A stretch of DNA of 64,000 bases from Hondaea fermentalgiana (taxonomy: Eukaryota; Sar; Bigyra; Thraustochytrida; Thraustochytriidae), in assembly GCA_014084085.1 (NCBI GenBank), contig NPFB01000012.1:882600-946599 (forward strand), in the 5' to 3' direction. Below the pieces are notes generated by a model. That model worked only from the letters and a program-made list of their open reading frames with translations. It was not told where the DNA came from and made no database searches. Each line of letters starts with the position of its first letter. The first letter of the stretch is position 1. Positions 39,090 through 50,070 of this stretch are shown piece by piece. Position numbers and translations under genes: made by a program.

Positions 39090-39482
39090 GCCACGGCGCA
39101 GCCCGACGTTGCGCAGGGCACGGCAAGTTGTTCGAGCGTACTGCCAGCCTAGCCTCGCCTAGCGCAGACGTAGCAGCTGCACTGTAAAAGCTTCGAGGAG
39201 AGTCACGTGCTGCACTTTTTCCAACAGGAATAAGCAAGCAGCTTAGCCTTGAGGTACCAACTCTAGGAGCAAGACTGCGTGGCCGTAGCACTTCCACGCG
39301 CCAAGCAAGTCTGAAGCAAAACCGAAACATTCCGAGGCCGAGCGCCAAAAGCAAAACCCAAACAACCAACCAACCAAGCTAGCGAGCAAGCGAGCAAATC
39401 GCACGCAGCTTCGAGGCTTGGGCTTCTACTTTTACCTAATCGAAAGCAAGAGCCACGGCGCACCGCGCCGGCTGGATCCACG

Positions 39483-41615
39483 ATGACCGACAAGAATAAT
39501 GGCACCACGTCGAAGTCCGTGGTGCAGGACTTTCGGCAGCAGCAAAAGCAGGTGGCGCTTGTCACCTTTGCCGTGCTGACCGCTGCTGGCGCGTACATTC
39601 TCATGCTGTTCATCGCCATGCCACTCTCGATTCATCTCATCGTGAACCAGGATGTCAAGGGCTGCGACCCCGAGGTCCAGGATGATTGCTTTGCTCCGAC
39701 GGACGAGTCGCAGCGTCAGCTGACACTGACGCTCTCCCTCCTGCGATCCATGACCTTCCTCATGGGCTCTTTTGTGGGCACCCTTAGCGATCGCTGGGGC
39801 CGACGCCCTCTGCTCCTCGGCGCGCTCAGCGGCTACTCCATCGCTGGCGCCTGCTTCTTGCTGGGATGGAACACGCAAACCTTGGCACTCTTCATCCTGG
39901 GCGGCATGATTCTCGGCGCCAGCTCGCCCGTGACCCCGCACGGCATTGCCTACGTTTCGGATGTGAGCCGGCCCGACCGCCTCGCGACCAACATGGGCAT
40001 CCTCCAGGGCCTTGGTTACTTTTTGGGTCTCCTCACCGGCGCTCTTCTCAGTCTGGCCGTGAGCGAGGGTACGACCGGAAAGGACCCCGTGGAAGGCGAG
40101 GCCGCCCTCGACCCGTACAACAAGCTCTTCAACATTTCGTACGGCGTTGGTCTCGGCTTTGCTGCCTTGACTGGACTCATTATGCTCGTCTTCCTCCCGG
40201 AGTCCCTCGCTGCCGAGGAGCGCACGCGGCACCTCGACTGGCGCAAGGCCAACCCGCTCGGCTTTGTCTCGCTCATTACCCAGAACGCCTATCTCTCGTG
40301 CCTCTGGGTGAGCGCCATCTTTGCCTGGATTGCTGTTGGCGCCGGCGAGAGCGTGACAGCAGGATGGTGGCTTCGTCGCTACACGCAGAGCGAAGTGAGC
40401 CTCTTTATCATGTTCGCGGTCATGCTCTGGCTCAGCAGCGCTCTCGGTGCGGCAATCATGACGCCCATCCTCGTCAAGCTCTTTGGTCTCAAGGGCTCGA
40501 TTCACTTTAGCATGTTGTTCACCATGGCTGTGGGTATCGCCTTTGCCTTCGCGCCCACCGTCAACCTTTCGTACATTGCAGTGGGTCTCTCGTTCTTTGC
40601 CTCTCCCGTCGTGCCGACCGAGCTTTCCCTTATTATGGGCCAGGTGCCTGCGACGCAAAAGGGCGCCCTCGCCGGTGCGCTGCGCAGCTCCGAGGCGCTT
40701 TCCAAGCTTATTGGCATTACCCTCTTTGGCAACCTCTTTGCCAACTACATTGCCGAATTCCAACCGGATGTGAGCTGCGTGCCTCTCGACTACAGCTCAG
40801 CCAACCCCGTTAACACGTGCGAATGTGGTGTGGCGACCTGCCCCACCTATGATGCGACCAACGCGTCCGGCCGCGTCGCCAGCCTTGCCAACCCTTTTTA
40901 CTATGAAGCCGCCACCTGCACTCTTGGTTGGTTGAGCCCCAAGTTCACGGGCAAGCCCAGCAAGTACGTTGACTTTCGTAGTCCCGAACCGAACCCGATT
41001 GTCCCCCAGCTCTTTATTGATTTGGGCCTCGTCACGCGCGACGACAGCTGCCAGGGTGGTGGTGGCATGGGTAACTCCATCTCTCTTGAGCTCGAGCGAG
41101 AATGGTGCGTTGCCTCGTCTGCGCTCGAGGCCTCCCTCGGAGCGACTGCTGCGAGCCTCTACAACGCCGAGTATGGTTGCCCTGGATTCGATTTCAGCGC
41201 CTGGGCTGTTGACAGTGCAGGTTACACGAACGAGGCCGTCTGCGATGCGGACCCTGGCTCGACCGACTGTGACTCTGCGCTGTACACGACCACGACGACG
41301 GACCCGGATTCGTACTACACTTACAACACGACTGAATTCGCTGCGTACGCGGGTATCGTCACCAACATCACTTCCGATACTGACGCGGAGTGCGCCTCGT
41401 ACGGTACGGCGGAGCTCAACTTTTGCTGGGAAGGAGTTATTGCTGCTCTGCCTGGCCTCTTTCCGTTGCTCTACCTAACTGGCCTCGGCGGTCTCTCCTA
41501 CATGTGGTACATTATCGCTGAGGTCTTCTTCAAGAAGTATGACCGCGAGTACTGGATCCACAAGGACGAGGAAGGCTCGCCGGAAGACGCTGCCATCAAC
41601 CCTATTGCTGACTGA
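39483..41615 (+). CDS. Major facilitator superfamily transporter 1 with Cys-rich TM11-12 loop
   Basis: 710 residues. Twelve predicted helices: TM1 at ~24-54 (AYILMLFIAMPLSIHLIV), motif A between TM2 and TM3 at ~99-109 (GTLSDRWGRRP), TM4-5 with YVSDVSRPDRLATNMG, TM7 with GAGESVTAGWW, TM11 near KGALAGALRSSEAL. The fold and the SDVSRPDR region recall TetA/MFSD14-type drug or solute antiporters; substrate unknown. Between TM11 and TM12 (~430-648) lies an inserted loop with about a dozen cysteines (CECGVATCPTYD, YGCPGFDFSAW, CWEG) and sequons (NAS, NTT, NITS), which puts it on the extracellular/lumenal side. The short N-tail (about 20 residues, versus 50-80 in its paralogues) and C-terminal KKYDREYWIHKDEE are cytosolic. 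It is the most diverged of the five array members and is intronless. Confidence 0.8.
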   Translation: MTDKNNGTTSKSVVQDFRQQQKQVALVTFAVLTAAGAYILMLFIAMPLSIHLIVNQDVKGCDPEVQDDCFAPTDESQRQLTLTLSLLRSMTFLMGSFVGTLSDRWGRRPLLLGALSGYSIAGACFLLGWNTQTLALFILGGMILGASSPVTPHGIAYVSDVSRPDRLATNMGILQGLGYFLGLLTGALLSLAVSEGTTGKDPVEGEAALDPYNKLFNISYGVGLGFAALTGLIMLVFLPESLAAEERTRHLDWRKANPLGFVSLITQNAYLSCLWVSAIFAWIAVGAGESVTAGWWLRRYTQSEVSLFIMFAVMLWLSSALGAAIMTPILVKLFGLKGSIHFSMLFTMAVGIAFAFAPTVNLSYIAVGLSFFASPVVPTELSLIMGQVPATQKGALAGALRSSEALSKLIGITLFGNLFANYIAEFQPDVSCVPLDYSSANPVNTCECGVATCPTYDATNASGRVASLANPFYYEAATCTLGWLSPKFTGKPSKYVDFRSPEPNPIVPQLFIDLGLVTRDDSCQGGGGMGNSISLELEREWCVASSALEASLGATAASLYNAEYGCPGFDFSAWAVDSAGYTNEAVCDADPGSTDCDSALYTTTTTDPDSYYTYNTTEFAAYAGIVTNITSDTDAECASYGTAELNFCWEGVIAALPGLFPLLYLTGLGGLSYMWYIIAEVFFKKYDREYWIHKDEEGSPEDAAINPIAD

Positions 41616-42575
41616 GCTGTTTTGCAGTCATTGCACGCTTTCATGGCGACACCAAGTTCTTCCTTGGCCTCATTAATTATTCATGTTTCCATCTGTCCTC
41701 CTTTTATTGCTGTTGCTGTTCTTGTTGTTTTTGTAGCTGCCGCTGAACGAGCACATGCGTCGAACCACAAGAGGTCGGCCAAAATATGTCAAAAGTCAAC
41801 TTTCGATTCGCCATTTTTCCTGGGACCTAGAGCGACTGAGTGGACGCATAGGGGTCTTGATTGGCATTTCGAGAGTTTTTAAGAGCGCGCCCTCGTGCGG
41901 AAACAAATACCAGCAACTCTAGAATTTGACCACATGTTTCGAGATCAAGCGAGGCCGTGAGCGAAGGTCGTGATCGACATTCAATTCATCAGGCATATTG
42001 AATTGTCTGCCTGATAAGGTAAGGCAAGACATGAAATTTAGGTGCGAAGGCAGTAGCCATGGTAGATGTCGTGGAGCGCATGTGTGATTTATACAACGGC
42101 CTAAGAATAAGCGATCAAACTGAGCACAAGGTCCGCCAAGCGTGTCGCCCACCAACCCGCTTCCGTCCGTGCAGCATAGCATCTCCACCCCTGGGCCTGG
42201 GCCTGCGCCTTTTGCTGCCTCTGCTACGCACATCCCGTTCGAGCCCCCGCGCGTCATCCGTTTTGCGACGGCAGCGTCGGTTGCGCCTCGAGGCAGCTAC
42301 CGCGAGGGCCGGCCACCTCATCTTGAAGACTGCGACAGCCAGACACCGCCCTCGCCGCATCTCCTCGCAGCGCGTGCAGAAGAGGCGCGAAGAATTGCGA
42401 AGAGACGAGGGTCGCAGGCGCACGGGAGTCGCGCGCAGGCGGCTGCGTGCGGCAGCACTCGTCGCGGCGCACGCGATGAAGAAGCGGGGGGGGGGGGAAG
42501 GCGCCTCTCGCGTTGACGTAGTAGCAAGATATCGTAAGCTGCGCGAGTGTGCTGCGCGAGTGCAGGTCCGAGTAA
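41616..42575. other. Intergenic region after MFS gene 1
   Basis: The 3' UTR of the transporter, an AT-rich stretch to about 42100, then GC-richer sequence. Frames at 42059-42613 and 42142-42516 are Arg/Ala/Pro-rich and probably chance, though they could be decayed 5' parts of the kinase-TIR pseudogene. A run of G occurs at about 42487-42497. Confidence 0.45.
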
Positions 42576-44407
42576 GGAACGCAAGGCGACAAAGAAGATG
42601 CACGGCGAAATAGCAGCAGAGCGCAAACGAAGCGAGCCAAGGGCTTTGGCGTGGTGCTTTTCCAGATGCCCTCGGGCACAGAACTTTTCATGGTCGACGA
42701 GTCTGACGACAATCTCGTGACAAGACACGACAAGGTGGAGCTCATGAATTGGCTTGCGCTGGACGACGAACGACTTCATCGCATTAAATGTCGTCACGAG
42801 AAAGACGAAGAGCAGGAGAAGGAGGGAGAAGATGACGATGAGATGGATGGGCATGAGGATGGCTCGAAAACAGATGGTCTCGATGCGGATGCTTACGAGA
42901 TTGAGGCCGCGCGCGACTTGGTGCGATTTTGCCTTCGCGGCGATGCGTAGGAGCGCATAACAATAGAGCAAATCCTTGACGTGCATCCGTTCTTTAAGAA
43001 GCTTCGCAACCCAAGCCATGAGGGTGAAGAGGGAGACAATATCATCAAGGCCGCGCGCACAAGCAGACGCAAATCTTCTCGCTTCTCTCGCCGTGTGATG
43101 AGCCTTCACAAGCGCGTGATTCCCAAACGATTCAGTCTCTTCGGTCGCACGACGAAGCCTCAATTGCCCAGAAATGAAAGTTCGAGTTTGTTTTACCAAG
43201 AGCGTGCCCACAACGAACTCATCGAGCTCCCGGCATACCATTTTTTCCTGTCACACATGCAGTCGCAGGCCGCAGGAATTGTCAAGGACCTTGCAACTGG
43301 CCTTGAGCGCAACCGAGTGTCATCTTGGGTAGATATGAATGCCACTGAGATCCACCTCCAGAGCATGCATCGCGGGGTAATTTCGTCTCAGCGTTTCATC
43401 AAGGTGCTCACCAAGGATGTACTGTTCCGGCCCTACTGTCTCGCTGAACTCAACTTCGCCGTGCAGAACTTCAAAGTCTTGGCCTTGAGCTGAAAGACTG
43501 CATTTTCTTCGTTGTTGAAGAAGACAGTCGATTCAGCCCCTGGAACGAAGGCCGGAGCCATGGGAAGCACTGGGCTGGGAGGACCAGGAGCTCGACGACC
43601 AGATACTCGAGAAGGAGTTCGACGAAAGAGCAAGCCTTTTCCGATCGCCAGGAGCTCGATGATACCGAGCTTAAGTTGAGAACACCTCGACGCGATCGCG
43701 ACGCTTGCCAACTCCGCGACTCACAAAAGGTCTTGACTTTAGATATCGATACAGTCTTGAACTCCGCCAAGGAATCCCTGTCAGAATGCGCACGTATTCC
43801 ATATCGTCGACGTCACGTTGAAGAAGATGCAATACTAGTAGCCCTTGCAGAACATGCAGGGCTTCAAGCCATTCGTCCTCCCATAGAAAATTCTGACTCA
43901 AAGCAGAAGAAAGTTCTTTAACTCGCAGTGATGGGCAAAATTGGGTCCAAAGCAGTCAGAAAGCTTAAAGCCAAGCTCCGTGAGCTACCTGGGTTTTCTG
44001 TGGATGATGCCAATCCTCACGTCACCGTGGTTGCACTTGAGAAAGATTGTCAGCACGATGTGCAAACGTCATGGAAGGAATTGCAAGGTCAAATCGAGAA
44101 AGAAGGAGATGGAGAAGGAGCAGAAGAAGAAGGAGAAGAAGGACCTCCCTTGCTAGCAGTCGCGGTCTGCGGTACTGATGAGGCGTGGGACTTCAAGGAC
44201 ATGGATAAGTTTGAAAACCCTGCACTCCGTTCAAGTCTCTTCGACCGCCTCGAGGTGCTCATGTGGCGGGATGCCCCTGGAGCTAAAAATCGAGATCCCG
44301 AAAAGTACATTGTGGAACACGAGGAACCAGCGCTCATTCGGGAGCTTTACTCGCGCGCGAAAAGGCTGCACCGGTCGTCTCCCAGCACCCGAGCCCACAA
44401 TAAATGA
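42576..44407 (+). pseudogene. Decayed protein kinase-TIR fusion gene
   Basis: Pieces of one architecture in order. First, the C-lobe of a kinase: GFGVVLFQMPSGTELF (subdomain IX), DNLVTRHDKVELMNWLALDD, and AARDLVRFCLRGDA followed by ERITIEQILDVHPFFKKL (subdomain XI). A TAG at 42948-42950 cuts this motif in frame. Second, a TIR-like domain: YHFFLSHMQSQAAGIV, SSWVDMNATEIH and LFRPYCLAELNFAV (43215-43465). The frame then breaks near 43490; the next piece (LELKDCIFFVVEEDSRFSPW) is in another frame, and further shifts are likely near 43585. A TAA at 43919-43921 interrupts the last part (to 44407, GKIGSKAVRKLKAKLRELPG and LFDRLEVLMWRDAPG). The kinase N-lobe and catalytic loop were not found. Kinase-TIR fusions of this kind are, from memory, common in heterokonts. 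Confidence 0.65.
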
Positions 44408-47247
44408 TTTTTCCTTTTGCAGCTTCGATACTTGTTGGCCTTGAGAAGAATCGAGCTTGGCGCTGATCGTCTTTTCAAAGGCAGGGCTCACTCTAACATC
44501 TCGTGGGCTCGCGGCGTCATAATCGTCTCGCTTACTTTTTGCGTACGCTGCTGGGGAGGCACTTTGTCTATTTTTATTTTTGACTCGCATGTTTCCACTC
44601 AGCCTTGTACTGGCGTGTCCTGAGACTGCGCTGTACCATACTTAGAGCTCAACAGGAGATGAGTTTTATGACGTGCAATCAAAAAATTAAAGTGTGAAAG
44701 CGGCGCAATTGCAAAAATGAGTTTTGTCTATGTCGACGCCTTCTCCTCTCAAAACCCATGCTTCCGGCATTTTCCCATCGATCTGCAAGTTTCGTACTCC
44801 TCGGCTGTACGAATTTAAAACCATGCAGCGTGCTAGATTTGAAGCCGCTGGCTGTTGAAGTCGTCACCAGCGGCTATCGTCATTGCTCACAAGTTCTTCG
44901 TCGAGATCACTCGCTCTATGCTAGCTCGAGAAAGCCGAGCAACGCCGCCAGGAACTTTAGACAGCAGACTTGCCTTATCAGTAGATTATACTCGCAGAGA
45001 GAGAACGAATGCCGCGTTGTCAATGACATTTTCTCGTCATTCATCTATTGCATTTGCTGACATTACTTTCGCGTCGCTGTCCATCTGGTACATAAGTTCT
45101 CCCGGTGCACACAAAGAACTTTATTTCCTTCTGGAACTTATCGTGAGCCGTTTTTCTGGAGAAAAAGCGAATGGTTGTTGCGTTGCGTCGCGTGGAAATG
45201 TTTCCTTTGTGATCCTCTCTCTGCGTCCCCGTCATCATCGACAAATCTCTTTTTTTCCTGAGCAAGTTTTCTTCTGCACTCTTCATCACCAGCTGCACAT
45301 AATCTGCGCCAAACAACAAATCGACCACAGCTGTCGAATCCCTCCTTCCCCTCTGTGTTCCTCCCGCGATCTTAAGGCTACCCCATTCCCCTGCAAGTGT
45401 CAGTTGCAGCTGGTTCAAGAAAATCTTGCCTTCAGCTTTCGCGCACTACTCCTCAAGCAGCCGTCCATCCGCCCAGTGCGCTGCAGCGTTCTGCACAAGC
45501 ACCCTACCGCCGCGCCCCGTCCCATCCAGATCCAAGCAAGCCAAGTCTCATCAAGCCGAGAGCGGCCAAATCTAATCCTAGCGTAGTGCGCGGCCGAGAC
45601 TGTCTCGGCCTCCCGGCATGCCGCTCTTCTCCTCGCGCCGGCGCCGCTGCGGGGCCCGCTGCGGGGCGCGGCCGGTCTGGGACTCGGCGGGCGAGAGCGC
45701 GGCGCGATTCCAGCCCGGTCGGTCCGGCCCGATTTCCAAACCCGTGAACTTGGTTTGGGACAAGCGCCGGCGCGCCGGGACCTTGGAGTTCATGGACCGG
45801 AAAGTCGAGCAAGCCTGCCAAGGCGAGGTTCAAGATTGCAAGCATCAGCATCAGATCTGGCTGCCACTGCTGCGGACGAAACGCAGCGCGGCCTCGGACT
45901 TGGACCCGGATCCGGGCGCGTTCGGGGCCAGGATTCAGGGTCGCGAAGACGCAGCGATGGTGGCGGACGGCCAGCGCGGCGTCGATGGCACGGCGCGCGA
46001 AAGGGAGGCTCTCAAGAATGCCGCGTGCAGGGTGGTTTGAAGCTGTATGCTCGGAGAGGAGGATGCGGATGCGCTGCACATGCCGCGTGGCGACCACTTT
46101 TGATTTGCTTGCAGCAGGCAGCAGGTTGCTGACTGGGTGGAGTTAGGTGGGTGCTGGGAGCTGCGTTTGCGGCGCCCCGGAATGCAACTGGCGGGCCGAA
46201 GTTGCGCGAGAGCCCCGGGGAGTTGAGACCCCTTTTCTGGCGCAGCGGCGCGGCGTCAGGCCGGCCGGACGAAGCCAGCCGAGTGGCCAGTCAGCTGCTG
46301 GCTGCAGCGTGCCACGCAAGACCCGCAAGAAGCAGCCGATCGATGACAACTCGAAGAGGTTGCAACAGCGCAGCGCGGCCTGGCTCCTGAAATGCGTAGC
46401 AGCAGCAGCAGCAACAGCAGCAACTGTAGGGTCACTAAGGTATATGCGTATGTCATATGGTGACAGCCCGCAGGGACTTTTCCTTCTCTGCTCTGCTTGG
46501 CAACTTGGGACGTCGCGAGAAAGCTCGCTCTCTCCCTCGCTCGTTGTGCCTCGGCGAGACGCGCGCGAGATCCCAAGCTCCCTCGCTCGCCTCGCCTCGC
46601 CTTTTGCGCGGGAGAGAGCGAAACGCGACGGACAGACGGTCGGAGAGGCCGCGCGGGCGCAGCATCACGACCGGGACGAGGTCGGCGGGGCGTCTGGACG
46701 CGAAGCGGGCGCGCCGCCGCGAGCTCCGCCGCAGAGAGAACCGCGCGGAACCGCGGGCGGTCCCAGCCAAAGTCCCTCATCCACGCCGCGGCGCGAGGGA
46801 GTGCGAGAGCATCCGGAGCTGCGACGCGGGTCCGCGCGAGACGCTGGCCAGGGCGAGGTCGCTGCGGAGGTCGGTACTACGGCAGTAGGCTGACGCTGTG
46901 CACGCTGGGCTCTGGCAGTGGCAGTGGCAGCGAGCGTGGACCGGGACCTGGGACGATGCGGATCTCGGATCTTGGACTGGCGCAGACCGCTCGACCGACC
47001 GCTTGCTTTGGTGGGCCGCCTCGCGATCATATAGCCTTGCTCATCATCAGGCTCGCAATCGCTATGTTGTGCTCGTGCAAGCCAAGGCAAGCCAAACTAC
47101 GGCGAAGCTGAAGCAAAAGCAAACCCGGAACGGCCGAGCGTGAACGACTTTTGGCAGTATCTGCGAAGCAAGTGAGAGAAGAACTTTGAACGAGAAGAAG
47201 AGGAGCCAACGTGCGAGCGAGCCTGGGTGCATAAATATTCAGGCAAG
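44408..47247. other. Intergenic region between the pseudogene and MFS gene 2
   Basis: 2.8 kb. AT-rich to about 45400, then GC-rich. Long frames (for example 44855-45586 plus, 45504-46097 minus, 46147-46893 plus) lack any domain-like features and overlap on both strands. CAG repeats occur at 46400-46425. A weak TATA-like catatag is at 47029-47035. Nothing else supported. Confidence 0.5.
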
Positions 47248-49536
47248 ATGCTGGGCAACGATGGAGGTATGAGCATGAAGATGGACCAGCAGGAGGAACA
47301 GGAGTCGCCGGCATCGACGTCGCCCATTTCGACGGCGTCGACCTCGACGCCGCCGCCGGTCTCGGACCTGGAGCGTAACACGGGCAGACTGTCCAAGTCC
47401 ATGGTGGAAGACTTTCGCAGGCAGCAGTTTCAGGTGCTGGGCGTTACCTTTGCCGTGACCACCGCGGCAGCTGTCTACGTGCTTATGCTCTTCATCGCCA
47501 TGCCCTTGTCCATTCACTTGATTGTGAACCAGGAAAAGAACGGCTGCGACCCGGAGATCAGCGACGACTGCTTTGCGGCCACGGACGAATCGCAAAACAC
47601 GCTCACGCTCACGCTCTCGCTGCTCCGCACCATGACCTTTCTCATGGGAGGCACGATGGGCGTGCTTTCCGATCGCTGGGGCCGCCGCCCTGTGCTCCTC
47701 GTGGCACTGTGCGGATACGCGACCACAGGCGCACTCTTTCTCATCGGCTGGAAGGTGCAGACGACGGCACTCTTTATCTTGGGCGGCATGATTCTCGGCG
47801 CGGCTTCGCCCGTGACCCCGCACGGATACGCTTACGTATCTGATGTGAGCCGCCCGGATCGTCTCGCCACTAACATGGGCATTCTTCAGGGCGGCGGCTA
47901 CTTTTTGGGTCTCCTCACGGGCGCACTCATCAGTCTCGCTATTAGCGAGGCCACGCGCGGCCAGGCGAATGATGACGACGACGTTCCAGGCACGGCGATG
48001 GAGCCTTACAATAAGCTCTTCAACTTGTCATACTCGGTTGGTCTTTGCTTTGCTGGCCTGACATGCGCGCTCATGTTCTTTTTCCTGCCCGAGTCACTGC
48101 ACAAGGACGAGCGTAAGCGGAGTATTGATTGGAAGAAGGCCAATCCCTTTGGCTTTGTTCCCCTGGTTGCACGCTCCCGGTACCTGCTGTGCCTTTGGAT
48201 CAGCGCGGCCTTTGGCTGGATGGCTGTTGGAGCCAGCGAGAGTGTGACGGGCGGATGGTGGCTCCGGCGCTACACGCAGAGCGACGTCAATCTCTTTATC
48301 ATGTTTGTGGTCATGATTTGGCTCGGTTCGGCCTTTGGTGCCGCCATTATGACGCCCATCTTTGTCCGCGTGCTCGGCCTCAAGGGATCGATCCACTTTA
48401 CGATGATCGCGACCATTCTAGTGGGTATTGGCTTTGCATTCTCCCCGACGGTAAACATTTCCTACACGGCAGTGGGTCTCTCCTTTCTGGCAGCGCCCGT
48501 CGTGCCAACGCAGCTCTCGCTCATAATGGGCCAGGTGCCCGCAACGGAGAAAGGTGCTCTGGCAGGCGCAATTCGTAGCTCTGAGGCCTTTTCCAAGCTG
48601 ATTGGCATTATTTTGCTGGGCACGACCTTTGCCACAGACATTGAGGACTACCGCCCGGACGTGAGTTGCGTCCCCAGCGATTACAGCTCGAGCAACCCGG
48701 TCAATGACTGCCCGTGCGGAGTCAACACGTGCCCGACGTACGATCCAACGAACTCATCGGGCCGGGTCATGGACGCCGCAAACCCGTTTTACTACGAGGC
48801 GAACCTGTGCTCGCTGGGCCGGCTGTCGCCTCTTTTTGCCGGCAAGCCTGGCAAGTACGTTGAGCTGCGCAGCCCCGAGCCGACCCCAATCGTGCCGCAG
48901 TACTTTGTGGACCAGGGTCTCGTATCGCGCGAGGGTACCGACTGTCAGGGAGGTGGTGGTCTTGGGGATTCGATGGAGCTCGAGCTTGACCGCCAGTGGT
49001 GCATCAGCGCCGAGTCATTGGAGGCTCGCGGTCTTTCTGCCGCCTCTGCTGCCATCTGGAACCAAGAGTACGGCTGCCCGGGCTTTGATTTTGGCCTCTA
49101 TGTCGCGGATTTGGCCTTGCACGAGAACGAGGTCGCTTGCGAGGCGGATCTCGCGTCGCCGGACTGCAATCAGACGCTTTTCGACCAGACCAACTCGAAT
49201 CCGGACGCGTACAACTACGATGATGAGGAGTTTGAGCTTTTTACGGGCGTGTACAACAACATCACCACGGGCGTCGATGCGACGTGCGAGACGTTTGGTA
49301 CGGGTGCGATGAACCTCTGCTGGATTGGCGTTACGGGGCCCTTTCCCGGTTTGTTTCCCTTTGTCTACTTTTCCGGCATGGGCATCCTGGCCTACCTGTT
49401 CTTTATTGCCGCCGAGGTCTTCTTCAGGAGCGAGGACGCCGAGTTCTGGCTCCACAAGCAGGCGCCCAAGTCGTCGCCCACGGAGGAGTCCTCGACGGAC
49501 AACCGCGCGAGCGTGCTCCCCAACAACGACGCCTAA
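47248..49536 (+). CDS. MFS transporter 2 with Cys-rich TM11-12 loop
   Basis: 762 residues from the ATG at 47248 (MLGNDGGMSMKMDQQ); the in-frame sequence upstream starts only with a non-ATG codon. The N-tail is Ser/Thr/Pro-rich and ends LSKSMVEDFRRQQFQ before TM1, a segment shared by all array members. Motif A reads GVLSDRWGRRP. The lumenal loop spans ~473-691 with CGVNTCPTYDPTNSSGR, QGGGGLGDSMELELDRQW, EARGLSAASAAIWNQEYGCP and CNQTLFDQTN. C-tail KQAPKSSPTEESSTDN. The body is about equally related to copies 1 and 3 by eye; the loop resembles copy 3 (both have CISAESxEARGLSAASAA). A cation- or proton-coupled exporter or importer is likely from family knowledge, with no substrate evidence. Confidence 0.8.
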   Translation: MLGNDGGMSMKMDQQEEQESPASTSPISTASTSTPPPVSDLERNTGRLSKSMVEDFRRQQFQVLGVTFAVTTAAAVYVLMLFIAMPLSIHLIVNQEKNGCDPEISDDCFAATDESQNTLTLTLSLLRTMTFLMGGTMGVLSDRWGRRPVLLVALCGYATTGALFLIGWKVQTTALFILGGMILGAASPVTPHGYAYVSDVSRPDRLATNMGILQGGGYFLGLLTGALISLAISEATRGQANDDDDVPGTAMEPYNKLFNLSYSVGLCFAGLTCALMFFFLPESLHKDERKRSIDWKKANPFGFVPLVARSRYLLCLWISAAFGWMAVGASESVTGGWWLRRYTQSDVNLFIMFVVMIWLGSAFGAAIMTPIFVRVLGLKGSIHFTMIATILVGIGFAFSPTVNISYTAVGLSFLAAPVVPTQLSLIMGQVPATEKGALAGAIRSSEAFSKLIGIILLGTTFATDIEDYRPDVSCVPSDYSSSNPVNDCPCGVNTCPTYDPTNSSGRVMDAANPFYYEANLCSLGRLSPLFAGKPGKYVELRSPEPTPIVPQYFVDQGLVSREGTDCQGGGGLGDSMELELDRQWCISAESLEARGLSAASAAIWNQEYGCPGFDFGLYVADLALHENEVACEADLASPDCNQTLFDQTNSNPDAYNYDDEEFELFTGVYNNITTGVDATCETFGTGAMNLCWIGVTGPFPGLFPFVYFSGMGILAYLFFIAAEVFFRSEDAEFWLHKQAPKSSPTEESSTDNRASVLPNNDA

Positions 49537-49970
49537 AAAGTCCGAGCAGAAGGCTCTCGGCTGTATCCGTATAAACCATTTTTGCGATTCTCCACGGGGC
49601 GCCGGTCCTGGCGTCTTGTTTGCCTCTTTGTCGACTTCTTCTCCCTTTCCCTTTCCTCGTGTCGTTGCTCATGTCTTCCGCCCGCCACGTTCGTTGCGTC
49701 TCTCTCTCTCTCTTTCACGGCGCCTGTGTCAAACGGCGCGTCCAGTTCGCTGCCTGCGAGCGAGCGAGCAAGGCGCGCGTGTCCGCCAGCCGCGCGCCAA
49801 GCCAGGCGTGAGTGCGGCGCAGCAGGCAGCAGGCCGGCGTCATCCCGCCCTTCTCGGGCGACAGCGGGCCCCAGGCGCAGTCGCAGCAGCGCACGCAGCA
49901 GCGCAGAAGCCGTGCAGCCGCAGAGGCTGCGGCGGCCGATCGCAGGCGGCGAGGTGGAGGGAGGGAGGGA

Positions 49971-50070
49971 NNNNNNNNNNNNNNNNNNNNNNNNNNNNNN
50001 NNNNNNNNNNNNNNNNNNNNNNNNNNNNNNNNNNNNNNNNNNNNNNNNNNNNNNNNNNNNNNNNNNNNNN
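49971..50070. other. Assembly gap (100 N) within a GGGA repeat
   Basis: Exactly 100 N flanked on both sides by tandem GGGA/GAGG repeats (49953-49970 and 50071-50101), so the true sequence is probably a longer tetranucleotide repeat. Confidence 0.95.

Larger units (their letters stand above)
36516..39482. other. Long GC-rich intergenic region upstream of the MFS array
   Basis: Almost 3 kb with no believable gene on either strand; long frames are Arg/Ala/Pro/Ser-rich and overlap each other. Contents: GAA/GGA runs (36660-36720), atgcatgc motifs, GGCCGC repeats (37640-37680), GAG repeats (37900-37950), CCAG tetranucleotides (38190-38222), GGCC runs (38245-38265), a perfect 16-bp inverted repeat (listed), GCTC repeats (38990-39010) and a TATA-like box. 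The last ~400 bp are probably the promoter and leader of the first transporter. Confidence 0.5.

Noticed and set aside
39432..40763. 443-residue minus-strand frame
   Set aside because: Exact antisense shadow of MFS gene 1; Glu/His/Gly-rich low-information product. The same applies to the antisense frames under the other MFS genes.
44855..45586. 243-residue plus-strand frame
   Set aside because: Ser/His/Arg-rich composition with no pattern; nothing supports a gene.
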